Below are positions 5,010 through 10,239 of a stretch of DNA of 10,239 nucleotides, piece by piece (position 1 is the first letter of the stretch; every line of letters begins with the position of its first letter). Location of the stretch: NCBI GenBank assembly GCA_001786015.1, contig MFVH01000028.1:1-10239 (forward strand), written 5' to 3'. The notes under the pieces are model-generated. The model did no database searches. It had not been told where the DNA came from and saw only the letters and a program-made list of their open reading frames with translations. The translations under genes were made by a program, and so were the position numbers. Source of the DNA: Candidatus Nomurabacteria bacterium RIFCSPLOWO2_01_FULL_46_18 (GTDB taxonomy: Bacteria > Patescibacteriota > Minisyncoccia > Phycocordibacterales > UBA9973).

Positions 5010-6203
5010 ATGGCAGAAGAATTTAAGAGAGACAAACCACACATCAATGTCGGCACTATCGGTCACGTGGACCATGGAAAGACCACTTTAACCGCAGCTA
5101 TCCTTCATGTTTTAAACATGGCAGGAAAGACAGTTAGACTTCGAGGTGTTGATCAAATCGATAATGCTCCCGAAGAAAAAGCTAGAGGAATCACTATTAA
5201 CATTTCTCACAACGAGTATGCAACCGACGCACGCCATTACGCGCACATCGACGCTCCGGGCCACGCCGACTATATCAAAAACATGATCACCGGCGCCGCG
5301 CAAATGGACGGTGCTATTCTTGTCGTTGCCGCAACAGACGGCGCGATGCCGCAGACCCGCGAGCACGTTCTCCTTGCTCGACAAGTTGGGGTTCCTAAGA
5401 TTCTTGTTTTTTTAAACAAATGCGACATGGTGGATGATAAGGACATGATTGACCTTGTTGAAGAGGAAATTCGTGAACTTCTGACCAAACAAGGATTCGA
5501 CGGCGCCGGCGCGCCGGTTATTCGCGGCTCGGCCCTGAAGGCGCTTGAAGCAAAATCGCTTGATGACGAATGGGCGAAGAAAGTTCTGGAGATGGTGAAC
5601 GCGCTCGACACTTATATCCCAATCCCGGTTCGCGATACGGTTAAGCCCTTCCTTATGCCGGTTGAAGATATTTTCTCGATTGAAGGCCGCGGCACGGTGG
5701 TTACCGGAAAAATTGAGCGAGGTACGGTCAAAGTCGGCGAAGATGTGGAAGTTGTCGGTATCAAGCCAACCCAGAAAACAACCGTTACCGGAATTGAAAT
5801 GTTCAACAAAAATTTGCAGGAAGGCATGGCCGGAGACAACGCTGGCGTCCTTTTGCGGGGTCTGAAGAAAGAAGATATTACTCGTGGGCAGGTTCTGTGT
5901 AAGCCCGGGACAACCACTCCGCACGATAATTTCACCGCGGAAATCTATGTTTTGAAAAAAGAGGAAGGAGGACGCCACACACCATTCTTCACCGGTTACA
6001 AGCCGCAATTCTATATTCGTACCACTGACGTGACCGGAGATGTGAGCCTGGCCGAAGGCGCGGAAATGGTCATGCCCGGAGATACGGTGAAAATTACGGT
6101 CAAGCTGGTTACGCCGGTTGCCTTGGAAGAGTCCCAAAGATTCGCTATCCGCGAAGGCGGTAAAACTGTCGGAGCGGGGGTGGTCACTAAAATCCTGGGG
6201 TAG
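5010..6203 (+). CDS. tuf: Elongation factor Tu
   Basis: GTPase that delivers aminoacyl-tRNA to the ribosomal A site, 397 aa, normal length. G1 is GHVDHGKT (18-25), switch I ends RGITI (59-63), G3 is DAPGH (81-85) with catalytic His85, G4 is NKCD (136-139), and G5 is SALK (174-177). Domain II (about 215-300) contains GRGTVVTGKIERGTV, and domain III ends REGGKTVGAGVVTKILG. Ala82 replaces the Cys that E. coli has in DCPGH. Gln125, corresponding to an elfamycin-contact residue in E. coli, is retained. No SD precedes the ATG, and the upstream 36 nt are very AT-rich. Its stop is 3 nt before rpsJ, so tuf heads the S10 gene string here instead of closing the str operon. Confidence 0.98.
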   Translation: MAEEFKRDKPHINVGTIGHVDHGKTTLTAAILHVLNMAGKTVRLRGVDQIDNAPEEKARGITINISHNEYATDARHYAHIDAPGHADYIKNMITGAAQMDGAILVVAATDGAMPQTREHVLLARQVGVPKILVFLNKCDMVDDKDMIDLVEEEIRELLTKQGFDGAGAPVIRGSALKALEAKSLDDEWAKKVLEMVNALDTYIPIPVRDTVKPFLMPVEDIFSIEGRGTVVTGKIERGTVKVGEDVEVVGIKPTQKTTVTGIEMFNKNLQEGMAGDNAGVLLRGLKKEDITRGQVLCKPGTTTPHDNFTAEIYVLKKEEGGRHTPFFTGYKPQFYIRTTDVTGDVSLAEGAEMVMPGDTVKITVKLVTPVALEESQRFAIREGGKTVGAGVVTKILG

Positions 6204-6206
6204 CCG

Positions 6207-6665
6207 ATGGCCAAAGAAACAAAAACAAAGAAACCCCCTATCAAAGTCGGGATCCCGACAGGGGTTGGGACAAAAACACTAAAAGTTAGAGTACCCAGAA
6301 AAGCAAAAGAAAAAGTTGCTGAAGCTCCGAATACGCCAAAGCGCGCGAAAGATGAAAGTAAAGTAGTACTTCGCATTCGGGTCCGCGCCTATGAAAGCAA
6401 AATTCTGGACGCTTCGGTCAAGCAGATCATTGATACTGCCCGTCGCTATGACGCGGATATCGTAGGTCCTGTGCCGTTGCCAACCGAAATTAAAAAACAC
6501 ACGGTCAATCGCGCGTCTTTCATCTATAAAAACACCCGGGAGCAGTTCGAGATGAGGATCCACAAAAGACTGATCGACATCGTCAATCCGAACGCAAAGA
6601 CGATCGAGGCGCTCTCCAATCTCTCGCTTCCTTCGGGGGTTGATATTGACGTGAAAATGCTCTAG
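6207..6665 (+). CDS. rpsJ: 30S ribosomal protein uS10 with N-terminal extension
   Basis: Head protein of the 30S subunit, also known as NusE in antitermination complexes. The family core (about 102 aa) starts near SKVVLRIRVRAYESKILDAS (51-70) and runs through GPVPLPTEIKKHTV, the assembly loop with NTREQFEMRIHKRLIDIV, and the end LPSGVDIDVKML. Before it stands a Lys/Pro-rich extension of about 50 residues, making the protein 152 aa against about 103 in E. coli. I see no in-frame ATG closer to the core; an ATG inside the extension's end is in another frame. The ATG is 3 nt after the tuf stop, suggesting coupled translation. The extension DNA contains a perfect 14-bp palindrome (6246-6259). Core identity is certain; whether translation starts here is likely but unproven. 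Confidence 0.95.
   Translation: MAKETKTKKPPIKVGIPTGVGTKTLKVRVPRKAKEKVAEAPNTPKRAKDESKVVLRIRVRAYESKILDASVKQIIDTARRYDADIVGPVPLPTEIKKHTVNRASFIYKNTREQFEMRIHKRLIDIVNPNAKTIEALSNLSLPSGVDIDVKML
6246..6259. repeat. Perfect palindrome GTCGGGATCCCGAC inside rpsJ
   Basis: A 14-bp perfect inverted repeat in the part encoding the non-conserved N-terminal extension of S10. It shares the GTCGGGA/TCCCGAC arms with the inverted repeat in the rplV tail (10116-10139). Confidence 0.6.
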
Positions 6666-6673
6666 AAAATAAC

Positions 6674-7243
6674 ATGACTAAATTCATATTAGGAAAAAAA
6701 GAAAAAATGACGCAATATTTCGGGGAAGACGGAGAGGTTTTTCCGGTAACGGCGGTTTTCGCCTCCCCGGTCAAAGTAAAACGGATCTTCGCAAAGGAGA
6801 AAGACGGCTATGACTCGGTGCAACTCTCCTGGGGCGCCGGTAAAAAGGAAAAAATAAAAGAATTTAGATTAAAATCGGGGGACAAAAACGAAGTAAAGGA
6901 AGGGGACACGATTGATGTTTCAATTTTCTCCCCCGGCGATAAATTGCAGATTTCCGGAACCTCCAAAGGCAAGGGTTTTCAAGGAGTGGTCAAGCGTCAC
7001 GGTTTCCGGGGCGGCCCGCGCACTCATGGTCAGAAACATTCAGAACGAGAAGCCGGCTCGATTGGCGGGGGACTTCGCACTCACGTGCCGAAAGGCATGC
7101 GAATGCCCGGTCGGATGGGCGGAGACCGCATCACCCAGAAGAATTTGGAAGTTATCTCGGTTGATAAAGAGAACAATATTCTCTTGATCAAAGGGGCGCT
7201 ACCGGGGGTTCGAGGAAGCTTAGTGGAAATAATTGGAAGATAA
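6674..7243 (+). CDS. rplC: 50S ribosomal protein uL3
   Basis: Early-assembly 23S rRNA-binding protein near the peptidyl transferase centre, 189 aa. Recognised from the start MTKFILGKKEKMTQYF, the central TSKGKGFQGVVKRHGFRGGP (96-115), HSEREAGSIGGG (122-133), MRMPGRMGGDRIT (142-154) and the end GALPGVRGSLVEIIGR. It is about 20 residues shorter than E. coli L3. The segment between DSVQLSWG and EFR is contracted, so the loop that usually carries a 'NKPLKGHF'-type stretch is missing. The Gln that PrmB methylates in E. coli (GQNQ) is Gly here. The gene begins 8 nt after rpsJ, and its last codons supply the GGAAG that may serve as SD for rplD. Confidence 0.97.
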   Translation: MTKFILGKKEKMTQYFGEDGEVFPVTAVFASPVKVKRIFAKEKDGYDSVQLSWGAGKKEKIKEFRLKSGDKNEVKEGDTIDVSIFSPGDKLQISGTSKGKGFQGVVKRHGFRGGPRTHGQKHSEREAGSIGGGLRTHVPKGMRMPGRMGGDRITQKNLEVISVDKENNILLIKGALPGVRGSLVEIIGR

Positions 7244-7247
7244 CGGG

Positions 7248-7892
7248 ATGGAAGCCAAAATTTACAATCAAAAAGGCAAGGTTGCCGGAACGGTTGAACT
7301 TCCGGAGAGAGTTTTTGCCGCCAAGTGGCGGGTTGACCTGGTGCATCAAGTTGTTGAAGGAATGCGCTCGAACAAGCGGGCTGGCACGGCTGACGCCAAG
7401 GACCGCGGAGAGATTCGCGGCGGAGGCCGGAAGCCCTGGAAGCAAAAGGGTACGGGGCGTGCCCGGCACGGCTCGACTCGAAGCCCGATCTGGGTCGGCG
7501 GGGGAGTGACACACGGGCCGTTGAAGGAGAAAAATTACAAGAGAAAGGTTTCAAAAAAGATGCGCGCGCAGGCGCTTTTCTCCGTCCTTTCAAAAAAATT
7601 AAAAGAGGGGGAAATTGTTTTTATTGATTCTCTTTCATTGCCTGCGATCAAAACAAAGGCGGCGGTAGAAGTTATTAATAATTTATCGAGTTTGTTTCCG
7701 CGTGGTAAAGTCTTAACCGCTCTCTACGAGCGAAACGAGAAAACCGAAAAAAGTTTTAGAAATCTTCCAAAAGTTGAAGTTTCCTTTGTTAAAAACCTAA
7801 ATCCTGTTCAAGTTTTAAATCACAAGTATCTCTTAATCGAACATCCCGAGGAAAGCATCCAATTTTTAAACCAAAGAGGGAAATCCCGATAG
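7248..7892 (+). CDS. rplD: 50S ribosomal protein uL4
   Basis: 23S rRNA-binding protein whose loop lines the nascent peptide tunnel, 214 aa. The tunnel loop is clear: RGGGRKPWKQKGTGRARHGS (57-76) followed by TRSPIWVGGGVTHGP. The C-terminal globular part follows with NYKRKVSKKMRAQALFSVLS and the end QFLNQRGKSR. The ATG at 7248 is chosen over an in-frame TTG at 7233 because it yields the family N-terminus MEAKIYNQKGKVAGTVELPE and lies 4 nt after the rplC stop, with GGAAG 8 nt upstream. Its stop codon lies inside the left arm of a 13-bp hairpin (7884-7914). In E. coli L4 represses the S10 operon through a leader upstream of rpsJ; that leader is not recognisable here because only 3 nt separate tuf and rpsJ. 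Confidence 0.97.
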   Translation: MEAKIYNQKGKVAGTVELPERVFAAKWRVDLVHQVVEGMRSNKRAGTADAKDRGEIRGGGRKPWKQKGTGRARHGSTRSPIWVGGGVTHGPLKEKNYKRKVSKKMRAQALFSVLSKKLKEGEIVFIDSLSLPAIKTKAAVEVINNLSSLFPRGKVLTALYERNEKTEKSFRNLPKVEVSFVKNLNPVQVLNHKYLLIEHPEESIQFLNQRGKSR

Positions 7893-7914
7893 TAGAGCAG
7901 AGCTCACTACGGGA
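7884..7914. repeat. REP-like hairpin between rplD and rplW
   Basis: A nearly perfect inverted repeat with 13 pairs: TCCCG (7884-7888) with CGGGA (7910-7914), TAGT (7890-7893) with ACTA (7906-7909), and GAGC (7895-7898) with GCTC (7902-7905). There are two bulged A and an AGA loop. It spans the rplD stop codon and has no T-run, so it does not look like a terminator. It fills most of the 30-nt spacer before rplW. Confidence 0.7.
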
Positions 7915-7922
7915 CAAGTAAA

Positions 7923-8198
7923 ATGCAAAACATTAACGTAATTAAAAATCCACGCATTACCGAGAAAGGCAGCCGATTGCAGGAAAGCAATGCCTATGTA
8001 TTTCAGGTTGCTAAGGGCGCCGGGAAAAATGAAATAAAACAGGCAATATTTCAGCTCTACAAAATAAAGCCGATTCGAGTAAACATACTAGCGATACCGG
8101 AAAAAAAAATTAATAGTCGCGGGCGTGTTGGAGTGAAAACGGGCGGCCGAAAAGCTGTGGTTTATTTAAAGAAAGGCGACAAAATTGAATTTATATAA
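7923..8198 (+). CDS. rplW: 50S ribosomal protein uL23
   Basis: Protein at the nascent peptide exit, docking site for trigger factor and signal recognition particle, 91 aa. The family pattern is visible as VIKNPRITEKGSRLQESNAYVFQVA (N-terminal strand and 'TEK' motif), NEIKQAIFQLYKIKPIRVN (36-54) and the closing GGRKAVVYLKKGDKIEFI. Length is close to E. coli (100 aa), with a short loop around KKINSRGRVGVKT. The ATG follows the hairpin at 7884-7914 by 8 nt. rplB begins 9 nt after the stop. Confidence 0.96.
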   Translation: MQNINVIKNPRITEKGSRLQESNAYVFQVAKGAGKNEIKQAIFQLYKIKPIRVNILAIPEKKINSRGRVGVKTGGRKAVVYLKKGDKIEFI

Positions 8199-8207
8199 AC
8201 TTTAGAA

Positions 8208-9056
8208 ATGAAAAAATATAATCCCACAACCAAATCAAGAAGGCAGATGACGACGGTGAATTATGCCGGAGTTTTAACCAAAAAGGGGCCCGAAAAATCG
8301 CTTACCTACGGCCGGCAGAGGCAGAAAGGCCGCAACAGCCAGGGACGGATCACGGTCCGACACAAGGGTGCCGGGCACAAGCGGCGCTTCCGGGACGTTG
8401 ACTTTTTGTATGATAAAAAAGAAATTCCGGCGACGATTAAATCGGTTGAATATGATCCGAACCGCTCGGCCTTTATCGGGCTCTCGTTTTACAAAGACGG
8501 AGAAAAAAGATATGTGATCCTTCCGAAAGGAGTTTTACCGGGTCACACTTTTATCGTTTCGGAGAAAGCCGAACTCAAGCCTGGGAATCGAATGGCCTTG
8601 AAGAATATCCCGGTCGGGACTTTTGTCTATAATATCGAACTGAAGCGCGGGGGCGGAGCGAAAATCGCGCGCTCGGCCGGAATTTTTGCCCAAGTAGTGG
8701 CGAATGCCGAGAGATACACCAACTTGAAAATGCCTTCAAGTGAAGTGAGAAGGGTGAGCGAAGAGTGTTATGCCTCGATCGGCTCGGTTTCCAACGAGGA
8801 GCATCATCTGGAGAATTACGGCAAAGCAGGCAGGAGCCGTTGGAAGGGAATTCGCCCAACCGTGCGGGGGACTGCCATGAATCCTGTCGATCATCCTTAC
8901 GGCGGCGGCGAAGGCAGGCAAGGCCGCGGCACCAAGCGCCCAAAGACCATGTGGGGTAAAGTTACCGGCGGACGAAAAACCCGGACTCCCAAGAAATATT
9001 CGAATATTTTCATCGTATCCCGCCGCAGGACCGGTAAAAGTAGAAAACAGGCGTAG
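8208..9056 (+). CDS. rplB: 50S ribosomal protein uL2
   Basis: Conserved 23S rRNA-binding protein needed for subunit association and peptidyl transferase activity, 282 aa (E. coli 273). Diagnostic stretches are GRNSQGRITVRHKGAGHKRR (41-60), VEYDPNRSAFIGLSFYKDGE, KIARSAGIFAQVVA (152-165), GKAGRSRWKGIRPTVRGTAM (205-224) and NPVDHPYGGGEGRQGRG (225-241). His229, the functionally important residue in E. coli numbering, is present. The second His of the usual HPHGGGEG is Tyr231. No SD is obvious before the ATG. This is the last gene of the first S10 segment; a non-ribosomal gene follows 20 nt later. Confidence 0.97.
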   Translation: MKKYNPTTKSRRQMTTVNYAGVLTKKGPEKSLTYGRQRQKGRNSQGRITVRHKGAGHKRRFRDVDFLYDKKEIPATIKSVEYDPNRSAFIGLSFYKDGEKRYVILPKGVLPGHTFIVSEKAELKPGNRMALKNIPVGTFVYNIELKRGGGAKIARSAGIFAQVVANAERYTNLKMPSSEVRRVSEECYASIGSVSNEEHHLENYGKAGRSRWKGIRPTVRGTAMNPVDHPYGGGEGRQGRGTKRPKTMWGKVTGGRKTRTPKKYSNIFIVSRRRTGKSRKQA

Positions 9057-9060
9057 CTTG

Positions 9061-9069
9061 TGTTATACT
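9061..9069 (+). promoter_or_regulatory. Extended -10 promoter abutting the zinc-ribbon gene
   Basis: TG-T-TATACT (9061-9069) is an extended -10 element with a five-of-six hexamer; -35 match is poor (TAGAAA at 9041-9046). RNA would begin near 9076, directly at the ATG at 9077, giving a leaderless or almost leaderless message. The SD-like AAGGTG (9070-9075) would then be lost from that message and work only on read-through RNA from rplB. Confidence 0.45.
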
Positions 9070-9076
9070 AAGGTGA

Positions 9077-9337
9077 ATGAAGTTCAATCCAGATTCTCCG
9101 GAGGCAAACGTGCCCAAGCAAAAGGAGAGCAAACTCGAGAAGTTGGAGTGCAATATCCACGGCCAGCTTTTCTTCGTGAGATATAAAGGAGAGCTGGTTT
9201 GCCCCCTCTGTATGGCGACAATGGGGGAGAAGGATTTTCTCCCGGAAATTCCGGCAAGTAAGCGAATTGACACAAGAGGTTGGGTGGACTATAAAAATCG
9301 ACAACTTCCCAGGGAGGAGCGTTCCGATTCAGACTAG
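9077..9337 (+). CDS. Small putative zinc-ribbon protein inserted in the S10 operon
   Basis: Uncharacterised 86-aa hydrophilic protein. The middle has C25-x2-H28 (CNIHG), a short two-strand segment QLFFVRYKGELV, then C42-x2-C45 (CPLC), the layout of a zinc ribbon or knuckle with one His ligand. The N-terminal 24 residues are rich in Lys and Glu, and the C-terminal part (RIDTRGWVDYKNRQLPREERSDSD) is charged and probably flexible. No signal peptide or membrane segment. It starts at an ATG with AAGGTG just upstream and is enclosed by its own promoter candidate and a strong hairpin terminator, separating rplB from rpsS, which are normally adjacent. A role in RNA or ribosome binding would suit the motif and location but is only a guess. 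No named family was recognised. Confidence 0.75.
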   Translation: MKFNPDSPEANVPKQKESKLEKLECNIHGQLFFVRYKGELVCPLCMATMGEKDFLPEIPASKRIDTRGWVDYKNRQLPREERSDSD

Positions 9338-9341
9338 TCTC

Positions 9342-9370
9342 GGGCAGCCGCACGGCTGCCCTTGTCTATT
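9342..9370 (+). terminator. Hairpin terminator after the zinc-ribbon gene
   Basis: GGGCAGCC (9342-9349) pairs perfectly with GGCTGCCC (9354-9361) around GCAC; the palindrome extends one more base on each side. The following TTGTCTATTT is T-rich but interrupted, so termination may be partial. The first bases of this tail double as the -35 box of the next promoter. Confidence 0.65.
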
Positions 9371-9390
9371 TAGGGTTAATTTGCTAATAT
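9362..9390 (+). promoter_or_regulatory. Promoter for the rpsS-rplV-rpsC segment
   Basis: TTGTCT (9362-9367), 17-nt spacer, then TG-C-TAATAT (9382-9390): an optimally spaced -35/-10 pair with an extended -10. RNA would start near 9397, at the base of the hairpin at 9397-9410. Immediate position after a terminator supports a real restart of the operon. Confidence 0.6.
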
Positions 9391-9396
9391 TCCTTA

Positions 9397-9410
9397 AGGC
9401 CGAAAGGCCT
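9397..9410 (+). promoter_or_regulatory. GAAA-tetraloop hairpin at the predicted 5' end of rpsS mRNA
   Basis: AGGCC (9397-9401) and GGCCT (9406-9410) enclose GAAA, a GNRA tetraloop. ATTTGTTTATC then leads to the ATG at 9422 without an SD. It may stabilise the 5' end or serve as a protein-binding site; a weak terminator is the alternative. Confidence 0.5.
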
Positions 9411-9421
9411 ATTTGTTTATC

Positions 9422-9772
9422 ATGACCAGATCAATCAAAAAGGGAATGTATGTGGATGAAAAACTCCTTCTGAAGATCAAGGGTAAAAATCCCCTGCAAA
9501 CTCCGTCTATTAAAACCTGGAAGCGCGCTTCGCAAATCTCGCCGGAGATGATCGGTTTTACTTTTAGTGTCCATAACGGGAAAACGCACGTCGAAGTTCT
9601 GGTTACCGAAGACATGGTCGGGCACCGGCTGGGAGAATTCTCCCCGACCAAAAAATTTATCAAGCACGGCGGACGCATGCAGAAAGAATTGGAGATGAAG
9701 CAGAAAGAAACCGAAATCGCGCAAGCCCAGGCAGCGAAAGCGGTGGCCACGGAATCTAAAGAATCTAAATAA
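9422..9772 (+). CDS. rpsS: 30S ribosomal protein uS19 with C-terminal extension
   Basis: Head protein of the 30S subunit contacting A-site tRNA and the intersubunit bridge, 116 aa against about 92 in E. coli. The core is clear: MTRSIKKGMYVDEKLL, KTWKRASQISPEMIGFTFSV (31-50), HNGKTHVEVLVTEDMVGHRL (51-70) and GEFSPTKKFIKHG. After residue 83 comes a 33-residue tail rich in Lys, Glu, Gln and Ala, probably a single helix. An in-frame TTG at 9413 was rejected since the ATG at 9422 gives the usual N-terminus. rplV follows after 11 nt. Confidence 0.96.
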   Translation: MTRSIKKGMYVDEKLLLKIKGKNPLQTPSIKTWKRASQISPEMIGFTFSVHNGKTHVEVLVTEDMVGHRLGEFSPTKKFIKHGGRMQKELEMKQKETEIAQAQAAKAVATESKESK

Positions 9773-9783
9773 ATTAAAGTAAC

Positions 9784-10158
9784 ATGAAAGCATTTTTAAA
9801 AAATTACAGGCAGTCTCCTCGGAAAGTCCGATTGGTCGCCAATTTGGTCAAAGGCAAAAACGTGAACGAAGCGATTACCACGCTTAATTTTTTAGCCAAG
9901 CGCGCGGGCAACCCGATTAAAAAACTCCTGCTCTCGGCTGTGGCAAATGCTAAACAGACCGGCATGGATAAAGAAAACCTAAAGATTAAGGAACTCCGAG
10001 TGGACAAGGGCCTTGTTTTTAAAAGAATGATGCCCGCCGCGATGGGTACCGCTCATCGGATCAATAAGAGGACCAGCCACGTAACTTTAGTTTTAGCTCC
10101 GACGCCGAAGTCGGAGTCCCGACCTAAAAGCGTCGGGACCGAAAAAGTGAAGAAATAA
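9784..10158 (+). CDS. rplV: 50S ribosomal protein uL22
   Basis: 23S rRNA-binding protein whose beta-hairpin lines the exit tunnel, 124 aa. Recognised by NYRQSPRKVRLVANLVKGKN (7-26), NPIKKLLLSAVANAKQ (43-58) and the hairpin region VDKGLVFKRMMPAAMGTAHR (73-92), followed by INKRTSHVTLVLA. The core ends near residue 106. The remaining tail (PTPKSESRPKSVGTEKVKK) is not conserved and its DNA consists largely of two inverted repeats (10097-10139), suggesting that the tail arose from palindromic sequence. rpsC begins 1 nt after the stop codon. Confidence 0.96.
   Translation: MKAFLKNYRQSPRKVRLVANLVKGKNVNEAITTLNFLAKRAGNPIKKLLLSAVANAKQTGMDKENLKIKELRVDKGLVFKRMMPAAMGTAHRINKRTSHVTLVLAPTPKSESRPKSVGTEKVKK
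10097..10139. repeat. Two adjacent inverted repeats in the 3' end of rplV
   Basis: CTCCGAC (10097-10103) with GTCGGAG (10110-10116), loop GCCGAA. It is followed by GTCCCGAC (10116-10123) with GTCGGGAC (10132-10139), loop CTAAAAGC. The two hairpins share base 10116. Both are in the coding tail of rplV, and the second shares its arms with the palindrome in rpsJ. Confidence 0.7.
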
Positions 10159-10159
10159 T

Positions 10160-10239
10160 ATGTCAAAAGTCGTCCATCCATACGCGCATAGATTGGTGAC
10201 CTTAAGGGACTGGAAGTCCCGCTGGTTTGCCGACCCGAA
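10160..10239 (+). CDS. rpsC: 30S ribosomal protein uS3, N-terminal fragment (runs off the window)
   Basis: The window ends 26 codons into this gene. The visible start MSKVVHPYAHRLVTLRD followed by WKSRWFADP matches the N-terminus of S3, where the family has a 'VNPIGFRLG..RDWKSRWFA' pattern. Its place after rplV is the canonical S10 order. The KH domain and mRNA-entry residues lie outside the window. The ATG starts 1 nt after the rplV stop, indicating coupled translation. Confidence 0.9.
   Translation, partial: MSKVVHPYAHRLVTLRDWKSRWFADP

Noticed and set aside
5412..6137. 241-codon minus-strand frame opposite tuf
   Set aside because: Shadow of a certain EF-Tu gene in a stop-poor antisense frame.
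7081..7593. 170-codon minus-strand frame across the rplC-rplD junction
   Set aside because: Antisense to two well-supported ribosomal genes, with no independent signals.
9342..9410. tRNA or other structured RNA gene between the zinc-ribbon gene and rpsS
   Set aside because: Only two separate hairpins are present, with no cloverleaf, T-loop or CCA-like end.
1..10239. CRISPR array, insertion sequence or prophage
   Set aside because: No regularly spaced repeats, transposase, integrase or phage genes were seen.

Overview
The window is a ribosomal-protein and elongation-factor locus from a bacterium of moderate GC content, most likely a member of the Candidate Phyla Radiation (Patescibacteria, Parcubacteria-like). 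This placement is inferred from protein style, not from a database search. It rests on the Gly-rich bL28 with its 'RATKFNPTGK' stretch, S12 with an N-terminal insertion, S10 with a Lys-rich N-terminal extension, S19 and L22 with hydrophilic C-terminal tails, and the near absence of Shine-Dalgarno (SD) sequences in front of most genes.

Layout. Positions 1-202 (minus strand) hold the 5' part of rpmB (bL28), divergent from a site-2-protease-like M50 metallopeptidase (234-866). A folded element ending in six T (906-960) precedes the str genes rpsL-rpsG-fusA (965-4004), which end in a strong intrinsic terminator (4016-4054). Next comes a self-contained cassette (about 4056-4813): promoter(s), a folded leader, a GC-rich 179-aa orphan ORF, a hairpin, and a terminator whose loop region carries a perfect SD sequence. 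After an AT-rich leader with a possible leader peptide and an attenuator-like hairpin comes tuf (5010-6203), tightly joined to rpsJ-rplC-rplD-rplW-rplB (6207-9056). A small zinc-ribbon gene with its own promoter and terminator (9061-9361) then interrupts the S10 operon. A new promoter and a 5' hairpin restart it at rpsS-rplV-rpsC (9422 onward, rpsC cut by the window edge).

How the parts work together. Nearly all genes serve translation: 30S proteins S12, S7, S10, S19 and S3; 50S proteins L28, L3, L4, L23, L2 and L22; and the two elongation GTPases EF-G and EF-Tu. The unusual material lies between them. It comprises the orphan cassette, the zinc-ribbon insertion, a recurring arrangement in which the predicted 5' end of an mRNA is a hairpin followed by a U-rich stretch and an SD-less AUG (rpsL, tuf, rpsS), and short TCCCG/CGGGA-type palindromes in spacers and in non-conserved protein tails.
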